From Metellina segmentata (lineage: Eukaryota > Arthropoda > Arachnida > Araneae > Tetragnathidae), in contig CANAIC010000141.1 in assembly GCA_947359465.1 (NCBI GenBank), positions 1 through 64,000 on the forward strand: a stretch of DNA of 64,000 nt, read 5' to 3'. Shown in pieces: positions 12,301 through 26,300 of the stretch. Position numbers and translations under genes: made by a program. The stretch's first letter is position 1. Every line of letters starts with the position of its first letter. The notes below the pieces were generated by a model that had not been told where the DNA came from, searched no databases, and worked only from the letters and a program-made list of their open reading frames with translations.

Positions 12301-15300
12301 TGATTTCATCCAAATCGGACCAGCCGTTTTTTTTTTATCGCCATTTGAATGCGAATTTTTGACTTTTGCCCCGTTGGAGCCATGTTAGCCGACCTATAAA
12401 TTAGGCCATAACTCCCGGAAAAAAAATCCTTTTTTAAAACCGCTTGGGGATCCTGTACAGTATCCACTTTCCTAAAGAACTGCCAGCTTTGGATGAATTC
12501 GCTACGTATTTTCTGTCAAAATTCGCGAAAACATTGTAAAACGCTTTCTTTCGTGAAAAGGAGACGTTTTGTTACATTTTCGCAACTTTGGTTGCGATTT
12601 CTGGGTGAACCACTATAGATATCGATATACTTTCACTTCGAGCCTAGGTGGGGTCCGACCCTCTACCTCTATGCGTGATTTCATCCAAATCGGACCAGCC
12701 GTTTTTTTTTTATCGCCATTTGAATGCGAATTTTTGACTTTTGCCCCGTTGGAGCCATGTTAGCCGACCTATAAATTAGGCCATAACTCCCGGAAAAAAA
12801 ATCCTTTTTTAAAACCGCTTGGGGATCCTGTACAGTATCCACTTTCCTAAAGAACTGCCAGCTTTGGATGAATTCGCTACGTATTTTCTGTCAAAATTCG
12901 CGAAAACATTGTAAAACGCTTTCTTTCGTGAAAAGGAGACGTTTTGTTACATTTTCGCAACTTTGGTTGCGATTTCTGGGTGAACCACTATAGATATCGA
13001 TATACTTTCACTTCGAGCCTAGGTGGGGTCCGACCCTCTACCTCTATGCGTGATTTCATCCAAATCGGACCAGCCGTTTTTTTTTTATCGCCATTTGAAT
13101 GCGAATTTTTGACTTTTGCCCCGTTGGAGCCATGTTAGCCGACCTATAAATTAGGCCATAACTCCCGGAAAAAAAATCCTTTTTTAAAACCGCTTGGGGA
13201 TCCTGTACAGTATCCACTTTCCTAAAGAACTGCCAGCTTTGGATGAATTCGCTACGTATTTTCTGTCAAAATTCGCGAAAACATTGTAAAACGCTTTCTT
13301 TCGTGAAAAGGAGACGTTTTGTTACATTTTCGCAACTTTGGTTGCGATTTCTGGGTGAACCACTATAGATATCGATATACTTTCACTTCGAGCCTAGGTG
13401 GGGTCCGACCCTCTACCTCTATGCGTGATTTCATCCAAATCGGACCAGCCGTTTTTTTTTTATCGCCATTTGAATGCGAATTTTTGACTTTTGCCCCGTT
13501 GGAGCCATGTTAGCCGACCTATAAATTAGGCCATAACTCCCGGAAAAAAAATCCTTTTTTAAAACCGCTTGGGGATCCTGTACAGTATCCACTTTCCTAA
13601 AGAACTGCCAGCTTTGGATGAATTCGCTACGTATTTTCTGTCAAAATTCGCGAAAACATTGTAAAACGCTTTCTTTCGTGAAAAGGAGACGTTTTGTTAC
13701 ATTTTCGCAACTTTGGTTGCGATTTCTGGGTGAACCACTATAGATATCGATATACTTTCACTTCGAGCCTAGGTGGGGTCCGACCCTCTACCTCTATGCG
13801 TGATTTCATCCAAATCGGACCAGCCGTTTTTTTTTTATCGCCATTTGAATGCGAATTTTTGACTTTTGCCCCGTTGGAGCCATGTTAGCCGACCTATAAA
13901 TTAGGCCATAACTCCCGGAAAAAAAATCCTTTTTTAAAACCGCTTGGGGATCCTGTACAGTATCCACTTTCCTAAAGAACTGCCAGCTTTGGATGAATTC
14001 GCTACGTATTTTCTGTCAAAATTCGCGAAAACATTGTAAAACGCTTTCTTTCGTGAAAAGGAGACGTTTTGTTACATTTTCGCAACTTTGGTTGCGATTT
14101 CTGGGTGAACCACTATAGATATCGATATACTTTCACTTCGAGCCTAGGTGGGGTCCGACCCTCTACCTCTATGCGTGATTTCATCCAAATCGGACCAGCC
14201 GTTTTTTTTTTATCGCCATTTGAATGCGAATTTTTGACTTTTGCCCCGTTGGAGCCATGTTAGCCGACCTATAAATTAGGCCATAACTCCCGGAAAAAAA
14301 ATCCTTTTTTAAAACCGCTTGGGGATCCTGTACAGTATCCACTTTCCTAAAGAACTGCCAGCTTTGGATGAATTCGCTACGTATTTTCTGTCAAAATTCG
14401 CGAAAACATTGTAAAACGCTTTCTTTCGTGAAAAGGAGACGTTTTGTTACATTTTCGCAACTTTGGTTGCGATTTCTGGGTGAACCACTATAGATATCGA
14501 TATACTTTCACTTCGAGCCTAGGTGGGGTCCGACCCTCTACCTCTATGCGTGATTTCATCCAAATCGGACCAGCCGTTTTTTTTTTATCGCCATTTGAAT
14601 GCGAATTTTTGACTTTTGCCCCGTTGGAGCCATGTTAGCCGACCTATAAATTAGGCCATAACTCCCGGAAAAAAAATCCTTTTTTAAAACCGCTTGGGGA
14701 TCCTGTACAGTATCCACTTTCCTAAAGAACTGCCAGCTTTGGATGAATTCGCTACGTATTTTCTGTCAAAATTCGCGAAAACATTGTAAAACGCTTTCTT
14801 TCGTGAAAAGGAGACGTTTTGTTACATTTTCGCAACTTTGGTTGCGATTTCTGGGTGAACCACTATAGATATCGATATACTTTCACTTCGAGCCTAGGTG
14901 GGGTCCGACCCTCTACCTCTATGCGTGATTTCATCCAAATCGGACCAGCCGTTTTTTTTTTATCGCCATTTGAATGCGAATTTTTGACTTTTGCCCCGTT
15001 GGAGCCATGTTAGCCGACCTATAAATTAGGCCATAACTCCCGGAAAAAAAATCCTTTTTTAAAACCGCTTGGGGATCCTGTACAGTATCCACTTTCCTAA
15101 AGAACTGCCAGCTTTGGATGAATTCGCTACGTATTTTCTGTCAAAATTCGCGAAAACATTGTAAAACGCTTTCTTTCGTGAAAAGGAGACGTTTTGTTAC
15201 ATTTTCGCAACTTTGGTTGCGATTTCTGGGTGAACCACTATAGATATCGATATACTTTCACTTCGAGCCTAGGTGGGGTCCGACCCTCTACCTCTATGCG

Positions 15301-16056
15301 TGATTTCATCCAAATCGGACCAGCCGTTTTTTTTTTATCGCCATTTGAATGCGAATTTTTGACTTTTGCCCCGTTGGAGCCATGTTAGCCGACCTATAAA
15401 TTAGGCCATAACTCCCGGAAAAAAAATCCTTTTTTAAAACCGCTTGGGGATCCTGTACAGTATCCACTTTCCTAAAGAACTGCCAGCTTTGGATGAATTC
15501 GCTACGTATTTTCTGTCAAAATTCGCGAAAACATTGTAAAACGCTTTCTTTCGTGAAAAGGAGACGTTTTGTTACATTTTCGCAACTTTGGTTGCGATTT
15601 CTGGGTGAACCACTATAGATATCGATATACTTTCACTTCGAGCCTAGGTGGGGTCCGACCCTCTACCTCTATGCGTGATTTCATCCAAATCGGACCAGCC
15701 GTTTTTTTTTTATCGCCATTTGAATGCGAATTTTTGACTTTTGCCCCGTTGGAGCCATGTTAGCCGACCTATAAATTAGGCCATAACTCCCGGAAAAAAA
15801 ATCCTTTTTTAAAACCGCTTGGGGATCCTGTACAGTATCCACTTTCCTAAAGAACTGCCAGCTTTGGATGAATTCGCTACGTATTTTCTGTCAAAATTCG
15901 CGAAAACATTGTAAAACGCTTTCTTTCGTGAAAAGGAGACGTTTTGTTACATTTTCGCAACTTTGGTTGCGATTTCTGGGTGAACCACTATAGATATCGA
16001 TATACTTTCACTTCGAGCCTAGGTGGGGTCCGACCCTCTACCTCTATGCGTGATTT

Positions 16057-16057
16057 A
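16057..16057. other. Private substitution C to A (monomer 43)
   Basis: The block TGATTTCATC reads TGATTTAATC at 16051-16060. This is the only monomer in the window with this base, and it serves as a single-copy marker inside an otherwise uniform stretch. Confidence 0.94.
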
Positions 16058-19000
16058 ATCCAAATCGGACCAGCCGTTTTTTTTTTATCGCCATTTGAAT
16101 GCGAATTTTTGACTTTTGCCCCGTTGGAGCCATGTTAGCCGACCTATAAATTAGGCCATAACTCCCGGAAAAAAAATCCTTTTTTAAAACCGCTTGGGGA
16201 TCCTGTACAGTATCCACTTTCCTAAAGAACTGCCAGCTTTGGATGAATTCGCTACGTATTTTCTGTCAAAATTCGCGAAAACATTGTAAAACGCTTTCTT
16301 TCGTGAAAAGGAGACGTTTTGTTACATTTTCGCAACTTTGGTTGCGATTTCTGGGTGAACCACTATAGATATCGATATACTTTCACTTCGAGCCTAGGTG
16401 GGGTCCGACCCTCTACCTCTATGCGTGATTTCATCCAAATCGGACCAGCCGTTTTTTTTTTATCGCCATTTGAATGCGAATTTTTGACTTTTGCCCCGTT
16501 GGAGCCATGTTAGCCGACCTATAAATTAGGCCATAACTCCCGGAAAAAAAATCCTTTTTTAAAACCGCTTGGGGATCCTGTACAGTATCCACTTTCCTAA
16601 AGAACTGCCAGCTTTGGATGAATTCGCTACGTATTTTCTGTCAAAATTCGCGAAAACATTGTAAAACGCTTTCTTTCGTGAAAAGGAGACGTTTTGTTAC
16701 ATTTTCGCAACTTTGGTTGCGATTTCTGGGTGAACCACTATAGATATCGATATACTTTCACTTCGAGCCTAGGTGGGGTCCGACCCTCTACCTCTATGCG
16801 TGATTTCATCCAAATCGGACCAGCCGTTTTTTTTTTATCGCCATTTGAATGCGAATTTTTGACTTTTGCCCCGTTGGAGCCATGTTAGCCGACCTATAAA
16901 TTAGGCCATAACTCCCGGAAAAAAAATCCTTTTTTAAAACCGCTTGGGGATCCTGTACAGTATCCACTTTCCTAAAGAACTGCCAGCTTTGGATGAATTC
17001 GCTACGTATTTTCTGTCAAAATTCGCGAAAACATTGTAAAACGCTTTCTTTCGTGAAAAGGAGACGTTTTGTTACATTTTCGCAACTTTGGTTGCGATTT
17101 CTGGGTGAACCACTATAGATATCGATATACTTTCACTTCGAGCCTAGGTGGGGTCCGACCCTCTACCTCTATGCGTGATTTCATCCAAATCGGACCAGCC
17201 GTTTTTTTTTTATCGCCATTTGAATGCGAATTTTTGACTTTTGCCCCGTTGGAGCCATGTTAGCCGACCTATAAATTAGGCCATAACTCCCGGAAAAAAA
17301 ATCCTTTTTTAAAACCGCTTGGGGATCCTGTACAGTATCCACTTTCCTAAAGAACTGCCAGCTTTGGATGAATTCGCTACGTATTTTCTGTCAAAATTCG
17401 CGAAAACATTGTAAAACGCTTTCTTTCGTGAAAAGGAGACGTTTTGTTACATTTTCGCAACTTTGGTTGCGATTTCTGGGTGAACCACTATAGATATCGA
17501 TATACTTTCACTTCGAGCCTAGGTGGGGTCCGACCCTCTACCTCTATGCGTGATTTCATCCAAATCGGACCAGCCGTTTTTTTTTTATCGCCATTTGAAT
17601 GCGAATTTTTGACTTTTGCCCCGTTGGAGCCATGTTAGCCGACCTATAAATTAGGCCATAACTCCCGGAAAAAAAATCCTTTTTTAAAACCGCTTGGGGA
17701 TCCTGTACAGTATCCACTTTCCTAAAGAACTGCCAGCTTTGGATGAATTCGCTACGTATTTTCTGTCAAAATTCGCGAAAACATTGTAAAACGCTTTCTT
17801 TCGTGAAAAGGAGACGTTTTGTTACATTTTCGCAACTTTGGTTGCGATTTCTGGGTGAACCACTATAGATATCGATATACTTTCACTTCGAGCCTAGGTG
17901 GGGTCCGACCCTCTACCTCTATGCGTGATTTCATCCAAATCGGACCAGCCGTTTTTTTTTTATCGCCATTTGAATGCGAATTTTTGACTTTTGCCCCGTT
18001 GGAGCCATGTTAGCCGACCTATAAATTAGGCCATAACTCCCGGAAAAAAAATCCTTTTTTAAAACCGCTTGGGGATCCTGTACAGTATCCACTTTCCTAA
18101 AGAACTGCCAGCTTTGGATGAATTCGCTACGTATTTTCTGTCAAAATTCGCGAAAACATTGTAAAACGCTTTCTTTCGTGAAAAGGAGACGTTTTGTTAC
18201 ATTTTCGCAACTTTGGTTGCGATTTCTGGGTGAACCACTATAGATATCGATATACTTTCACTTCGAGCCTAGGTGGGGTCCGACCCTCTACCTCTATGCG
18301 TGATTTCATCCAAATCGGACCAGCCGTTTTTTTTTTATCGCCATTTGAATGCGAATTTTTGACTTTTGCCCCGTTGGAGCCATGTTAGCCGACCTATAAA
18401 TTAGGCCATAACTCCCGGAAAAAAAATCCTTTTTTAAAACCGCTTGGGGATCCTGTACAGTATCCACTTTCCTAAAGAACTGCCAGCTTTGGATGAATTC
18501 GCTACGTATTTTCTGTCAAAATTCGCGAAAACATTGTAAAACGCTTTCTTTCGTGAAAAGGAGACGTTTTGTTACATTTTCGCAACTTTGGTTGCGATTT
18601 CTGGGTGAACCACTATAGATATCGATATACTTTCACTTCGAGCCTAGGTGGGGTCCGACCCTCTACCTCTATGCGTGATTTCATCCAAATCGGACCAGCC
18701 GTTTTTTTTTTATCGCCATTTGAATGCGAATTTTTGACTTTTGCCCCGTTGGAGCCATGTTAGCCGACCTATAAATTAGGCCATAACTCCCGGAAAAAAA
18801 ATCCTTTTTTAAAACCGCTTGGGGATCCTGTACAGTATCCACTTTCCTAAAGAACTGCCAGCTTTGGATGAATTCGCTACGTATTTTCTGTCAAAATTCG
18901 CGAAAACATTGTAAAACGCTTTCTTTCGTGAAAAGGAGACGTTTTGTTACATTTTCGCAACTTTGGTTGCGATTTCTGGGTGAACCACTATAGATATCGA

Positions 19001-22000
19001 TATACTTTCACTTCGAGCCTAGGTGGGGTCCGACCCTCTACCTCTATGCGTGATTTCATCCAAATCGGACCAGCCGTTTTTTTTTTATCGCCATTTGAAT
19101 GCGAATTTTTGACTTTTGCCCCGTTGGAGCCATGTTAGCCGACCTATAAATTAGGCCATAACTCCCGGAAAAAAAATCCTTTTTTAAAACCGCTTGGGGA
19201 TCCTGTACAGTATCCACTTTCCTAAAGAACTGCCAGCTTTGGATGAATTCGCTACGTATTTTCTGTCAAAATTCGCGAAAACATTGTAAAACGCTTTCTT
19301 TCGTGAAAAGGAGACGTTTTGTTACATTTTCGCAACTTTGGTTGCGATTTCTGGGTGAACCACTATAGATATCGATATACTTTCACTTCGAGCCTAGGTG
19401 GGGTCCGACCCTCTACCTCTATGCGTGATTTCATCCAAATCGGACCAGCCGTTTTTTTTTTATCGCCATTTGAATGCGAATTTTTGACTTTTGCCCCGTT
19501 GGAGCCATGTTAGCCGACCTATAAATTAGGCCATAACTCCCGGAAAAAAAATCCTTTTTTAAAACCGCTTGGGGATCCTGTACAGTATCCACTTTCCTAA
19601 AGAACTGCCAGCTTTGGATGAATTCGCTACGTATTTTCTGTCAAAATTCGCGAAAACATTGTAAAACGCTTTCTTTCGTGAAAAGGAGACGTTTTGTTAC
19701 ATTTTCGCAACTTTGGTTGCGATTTCTGGGTGAACCACTATAGATATCGATATACTTTCACTTCGAGCCTAGGTGGGGTCCGACCCTCTACCTCTATGCG
19801 TGATTTCATCCAAATCGGACCAGCCGTTTTTTTTTTATCGCCATTTGAATGCGAATTTTTGACTTTTGCCCCGTTGGAGCCATGTTAGCCGACCTATAAA
19901 TTAGGCCATAACTCCCGGAAAAAAAATCCTTTTTTAAAACCGCTTGGGGATCCTGTACAGTATCCACTTTCCTAAAGAACTGCCAGCTTTGGATGAATTC
20001 GCTACGTATTTTCTGTCAAAATTCGCGAAAACATTGTAAAACGCTTTCTTTCGTGAAAAGGAGACGTTTTGTTACATTTTCGCAACTTTGGTTGCGATTT
20101 CTGGGTGAACCACTATAGATATCGATATACTTTCACTTCGAGCCTAGGTGGGGTCCGACCCTCTACCTCTATGCGTGATTTCATCCAAATCGGACCAGCC
20201 GTTTTTTTTTTATCGCCATTTGAATGCGAATTTTTGACTTTTGCCCCGTTGGAGCCATGTTAGCCGACCTATAAATTAGGCCATAACTCCCGGAAAAAAA
20301 ATCCTTTTTTAAAACCGCTTGGGGATCCTGTACAGTATCCACTTTCCTAAAGAACTGCCAGCTTTGGATGAATTCGCTACGTATTTTCTGTCAAAATTCG
20401 CGAAAACATTGTAAAACGCTTTCTTTCGTGAAAAGGAGACGTTTTGTTACATTTTCGCAACTTTGGTTGCGATTTCTGGGTGAACCACTATAGATATCGA
20501 TATACTTTCACTTCGAGCCTAGGTGGGGTCCGACCCTCTACCTCTATGCGTGATTTCATCCAAATCGGACCAGCCGTTTTTTTTTTATCGCCATTTGAAT
20601 GCGAATTTTTGACTTTTGCCCCGTTGGAGCCATGTTAGCCGACCTATAAATTAGGCCATAACTCCCGGAAAAAAAATCCTTTTTTAAAACCGCTTGGGGA
20701 TCCTGTACAGTATCCACTTTCCTAAAGAACTGCCAGCTTTGGATGAATTCGCTACGTATTTTCTGTCAAAATTCGCGAAAACATTGTAAAACGCTTTCTT
20801 TCGTGAAAAGGAGACGTTTTGTTACATTTTCGCAACTTTGGTTGCGATTTCTGGGTGAACCACTATAGATATCGATATACTTTCACTTCGAGCCTAGGTG
20901 GGGTCCGACCCTCTACCTCTATGCGTGATTTCATCCAAATCGGACCAGCCGTTTTTTTTTTATCGCCATTTGAATGCGAATTTTTGACTTTTGCCCCGTT
21001 GGAGCCATGTTAGCCGACCTATAAATTAGGCCATAACTCCCGGAAAAAAAATCCTTTTTTAAAACCGCTTGGGGATCCTGTACAGTATCCACTTTCCTAA
21101 AGAACTGCCAGCTTTGGATGAATTCGCTACGTATTTTCTGTCAAAATTCGCGAAAACATTGTAAAACGCTTTCTTTCGTGAAAAGGAGACGTTTTGTTAC
21201 ATTTTCGCAACTTTGGTTGCGATTTCTGGGTGAACCACTATAGATATCGATATACTTTCACTTCGAGCCTAGGTGGGGTCCGACCCTCTACCTCTATGCG
21301 TGATTTCATCCAAATCGGACCAGCCGTTTTTTTTTTATCGCCATTTGAATGCGAATTTTTGACTTTTGCCCCGTTGGAGCCATGTTAGCCGACCTATAAA
21401 TTAGGCCATAACTCCCGGAAAAAAAATCCTTTTTTAAAACCGCTTGGGGATCCTGTACAGTATCCACTTTCCTAAAGAACTGCCAGCTTTGGATGAATTC
21501 GCTACGTATTTTCTGTCAAAATTCGCGAAAACATTGTAAAACGCTTTCTTTCGTGAAAAGGAGACGTTTTGTTACATTTTCGCAACTTTGGTTGCGATTT
21601 CTGGGTGAACCACTATAGATATCGATATACTTTCACTTCGAGCCTAGGTGGGGTCCGACCCTCTACCTCTATGCGTGATTTCATCCAAATCGGACCAGCC
21701 GTTTTTTTTTTATCGCCATTTGAATGCGAATTTTTGACTTTTGCCCCGTTGGAGCCATGTTAGCCGACCTATAAATTAGGCCATAACTCCCGGAAAAAAA
21801 ATCCTTTTTTAAAACCGCTTGGGGATCCTGTACAGTATCCACTTTCCTAAAGAACTGCCAGCTTTGGATGAATTCGCTACGTATTTTCTGTCAAAATTCG
21901 CGAAAACATTGTAAAACGCTTTCTTTCGTGAAAAGGAGACGTTTTGTTACATTTTCGCAACTTTGGTTGCGATTTCTGGGTGAACCACTATAGATATCGA

Positions 22001-23335
22001 TATACTTTCACTTCGAGCCTAGGTGGGGTCCGACCCTCTACCTCTATGCGTGATTTCATCCAAATCGGACCAGCCGTTTTTTTTTTATCGCCATTTGAAT
22101 GCGAATTTTTGACTTTTGCCCCGTTGGAGCCATGTTAGCCGACCTATAAATTAGGCCATAACTCCCGGAAAAAAAATCCTTTTTTAAAACCGCTTGGGGA
22201 TCCTGTACAGTATCCACTTTCCTAAAGAACTGCCAGCTTTGGATGAATTCGCTACGTATTTTCTGTCAAAATTCGCGAAAACATTGTAAAACGCTTTCTT
22301 TCGTGAAAAGGAGACGTTTTGTTACATTTTCGCAACTTTGGTTGCGATTTCTGGGTGAACCACTATAGATATCGATATACTTTCACTTCGAGCCTAGGTG
22401 GGGTCCGACCCTCTACCTCTATGCGTGATTTCATCCAAATCGGACCAGCCGTTTTTTTTTTATCGCCATTTGAATGCGAATTTTTGACTTTTGCCCCGTT
22501 GGAGCCATGTTAGCCGACCTATAAATTAGGCCATAACTCCCGGAAAAAAAATCCTTTTTTAAAACCGCTTGGGGATCCTGTACAGTATCCACTTTCCTAA
22601 AGAACTGCCAGCTTTGGATGAATTCGCTACGTATTTTCTGTCAAAATTCGCGAAAACATTGTAAAACGCTTTCTTTCGTGAAAAGGAGACGTTTTGTTAC
22701 ATTTTCGCAACTTTGGTTGCGATTTCTGGGTGAACCACTATAGATATCGATATACTTTCACTTCGAGCCTAGGTGGGGTCCGACCCTCTACCTCTATGCG
22801 TGATTTCATCCAAATCGGACCAGCCGTTTTTTTTTTATCGCCATTTGAATGCGAATTTTTGACTTTTGCCCCGTTGGAGCCATGTTAGCCGACCTATAAA
22901 TTAGGCCATAACTCCCGGAAAAAAAATCCTTTTTTAAAACCGCTTGGGGATCCTGTACAGTATCCACTTTCCTAAAGAACTGCCAGCTTTGGATGAATTC
23001 GCTACGTATTTTCTGTCAAAATTCGCGAAAACATTGTAAAACGCTTTCTTTCGTGAAAAGGAGACGTTTTGTTACATTTTCGCAACTTTGGTTGCGATTT
23101 CTGGGTGAACCACTATAGATATCGATATACTTTCACTTCGAGCCTAGGTGGGGTCCGACCCTCTACCTCTATGCGTGATTTCATCCAAATCGGACCAGCC
23201 GTTTTTTTTTTATCGCCATTTGAATGCGAATTTTTGACTTTTGCCCCGTTGGAGCCATGTTAGCCGACCTATAAATTAGGCCATAACTCCCGGAAAAAAA
23301 ATCCTTTTTTAAAACCGCTTGGGGATCCTGTACAG

Positions 23336-23336
23336 C
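23336..23336. other. Private substitution T to C (monomer 63)
   Basis: The block TACAGTATCC reads TACAGCATCC at 23331-23340. It is unique in the window. Between 16057 and 23336, and between 23336 and the junction at 31502, I saw no variant, so these are runs of more than 7 kb of identical units. Confidence 0.94.
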
Positions 23337-26300
23337 ATCCACTTTCCTAAAGAACTGCCAGCTTTGGATGAATTCGCTACGTATTTTCTGTCAAAATTCG
23401 CGAAAACATTGTAAAACGCTTTCTTTCGTGAAAAGGAGACGTTTTGTTACATTTTCGCAACTTTGGTTGCGATTTCTGGGTGAACCACTATAGATATCGA
23501 TATACTTTCACTTCGAGCCTAGGTGGGGTCCGACCCTCTACCTCTATGCGTGATTTCATCCAAATCGGACCAGCCGTTTTTTTTTTATCGCCATTTGAAT
23601 GCGAATTTTTGACTTTTGCCCCGTTGGAGCCATGTTAGCCGACCTATAAATTAGGCCATAACTCCCGGAAAAAAAATCCTTTTTTAAAACCGCTTGGGGA
23701 TCCTGTACAGTATCCACTTTCCTAAAGAACTGCCAGCTTTGGATGAATTCGCTACGTATTTTCTGTCAAAATTCGCGAAAACATTGTAAAACGCTTTCTT
23801 TCGTGAAAAGGAGACGTTTTGTTACATTTTCGCAACTTTGGTTGCGATTTCTGGGTGAACCACTATAGATATCGATATACTTTCACTTCGAGCCTAGGTG
23901 GGGTCCGACCCTCTACCTCTATGCGTGATTTCATCCAAATCGGACCAGCCGTTTTTTTTTTATCGCCATTTGAATGCGAATTTTTGACTTTTGCCCCGTT
24001 GGAGCCATGTTAGCCGACCTATAAATTAGGCCATAACTCCCGGAAAAAAAATCCTTTTTTAAAACCGCTTGGGGATCCTGTACAGTATCCACTTTCCTAA
24101 AGAACTGCCAGCTTTGGATGAATTCGCTACGTATTTTCTGTCAAAATTCGCGAAAACATTGTAAAACGCTTTCTTTCGTGAAAAGGAGACGTTTTGTTAC
24201 ATTTTCGCAACTTTGGTTGCGATTTCTGGGTGAACCACTATAGATATCGATATACTTTCACTTCGAGCCTAGGTGGGGTCCGACCCTCTACCTCTATGCG
24301 TGATTTCATCCAAATCGGACCAGCCGTTTTTTTTTTATCGCCATTTGAATGCGAATTTTTGACTTTTGCCCCGTTGGAGCCATGTTAGCCGACCTATAAA
24401 TTAGGCCATAACTCCCGGAAAAAAAATCCTTTTTTAAAACCGCTTGGGGATCCTGTACAGTATCCACTTTCCTAAAGAACTGCCAGCTTTGGATGAATTC
24501 GCTACGTATTTTCTGTCAAAATTCGCGAAAACATTGTAAAACGCTTTCTTTCGTGAAAAGGAGACGTTTTGTTACATTTTCGCAACTTTGGTTGCGATTT
24601 CTGGGTGAACCACTATAGATATCGATATACTTTCACTTCGAGCCTAGGTGGGGTCCGACCCTCTACCTCTATGCGTGATTTCATCCAAATCGGACCAGCC
24701 GTTTTTTTTTTATCGCCATTTGAATGCGAATTTTTGACTTTTGCCCCGTTGGAGCCATGTTAGCCGACCTATAAATTAGGCCATAACTCCCGGAAAAAAA
24801 ATCCTTTTTTAAAACCGCTTGGGGATCCTGTACAGTATCCACTTTCCTAAAGAACTGCCAGCTTTGGATGAATTCGCTACGTATTTTCTGTCAAAATTCG
24901 CGAAAACATTGTAAAACGCTTTCTTTCGTGAAAAGGAGACGTTTTGTTACATTTTCGCAACTTTGGTTGCGATTTCTGGGTGAACCACTATAGATATCGA
25001 TATACTTTCACTTCGAGCCTAGGTGGGGTCCGACCCTCTACCTCTATGCGTGATTTCATCCAAATCGGACCAGCCGTTTTTTTTTTATCGCCATTTGAAT
25101 GCGAATTTTTGACTTTTGCCCCGTTGGAGCCATGTTAGCCGACCTATAAATTAGGCCATAACTCCCGGAAAAAAAATCCTTTTTTAAAACCGCTTGGGGA
25201 TCCTGTACAGTATCCACTTTCCTAAAGAACTGCCAGCTTTGGATGAATTCGCTACGTATTTTCTGTCAAAATTCGCGAAAACATTGTAAAACGCTTTCTT
25301 TCGTGAAAAGGAGACGTTTTGTTACATTTTCGCAACTTTGGTTGCGATTTCTGGGTGAACCACTATAGATATCGATATACTTTCACTTCGAGCCTAGGTG
25401 GGGTCCGACCCTCTACCTCTATGCGTGATTTCATCCAAATCGGACCAGCCGTTTTTTTTTTATCGCCATTTGAATGCGAATTTTTGACTTTTGCCCCGTT
25501 GGAGCCATGTTAGCCGACCTATAAATTAGGCCATAACTCCCGGAAAAAAAATCCTTTTTTAAAACCGCTTGGGGATCCTGTACAGTATCCACTTTCCTAA
25601 AGAACTGCCAGCTTTGGATGAATTCGCTACGTATTTTCTGTCAAAATTCGCGAAAACATTGTAAAACGCTTTCTTTCGTGAAAAGGAGACGTTTTGTTAC
25701 ATTTTCGCAACTTTGGTTGCGATTTCTGGGTGAACCACTATAGATATCGATATACTTTCACTTCGAGCCTAGGTGGGGTCCGACCCTCTACCTCTATGCG
25801 TGATTTCATCCAAATCGGACCAGCCGTTTTTTTTTTATCGCCATTTGAATGCGAATTTTTGACTTTTGCCCCGTTGGAGCCATGTTAGCCGACCTATAAA
25901 TTAGGCCATAACTCCCGGAAAAAAAATCCTTTTTTAAAACCGCTTGGGGATCCTGTACAGTATCCACTTTCCTAAAGAACTGCCAGCTTTGGATGAATTC
26001 GCTACGTATTTTCTGTCAAAATTCGCGAAAACATTGTAAAACGCTTTCTTTCGTGAAAAGGAGACGTTTTGTTACATTTTCGCAACTTTGGTTGCGATTT
26101 CTGGGTGAACCACTATAGATATCGATATACTTTCACTTCGAGCCTAGGTGGGGTCCGACCCTCTACCTCTATGCGTGATTTCATCCAAATCGGACCAGCC
26201 GTTTTTTTTTTATCGCCATTTGAATGCGAATTTTTGACTTTTGCCCCGTTGGAGCCATGTTAGCCGACCTATAAATTAGGCCATAACTCCCGGAAAAAAA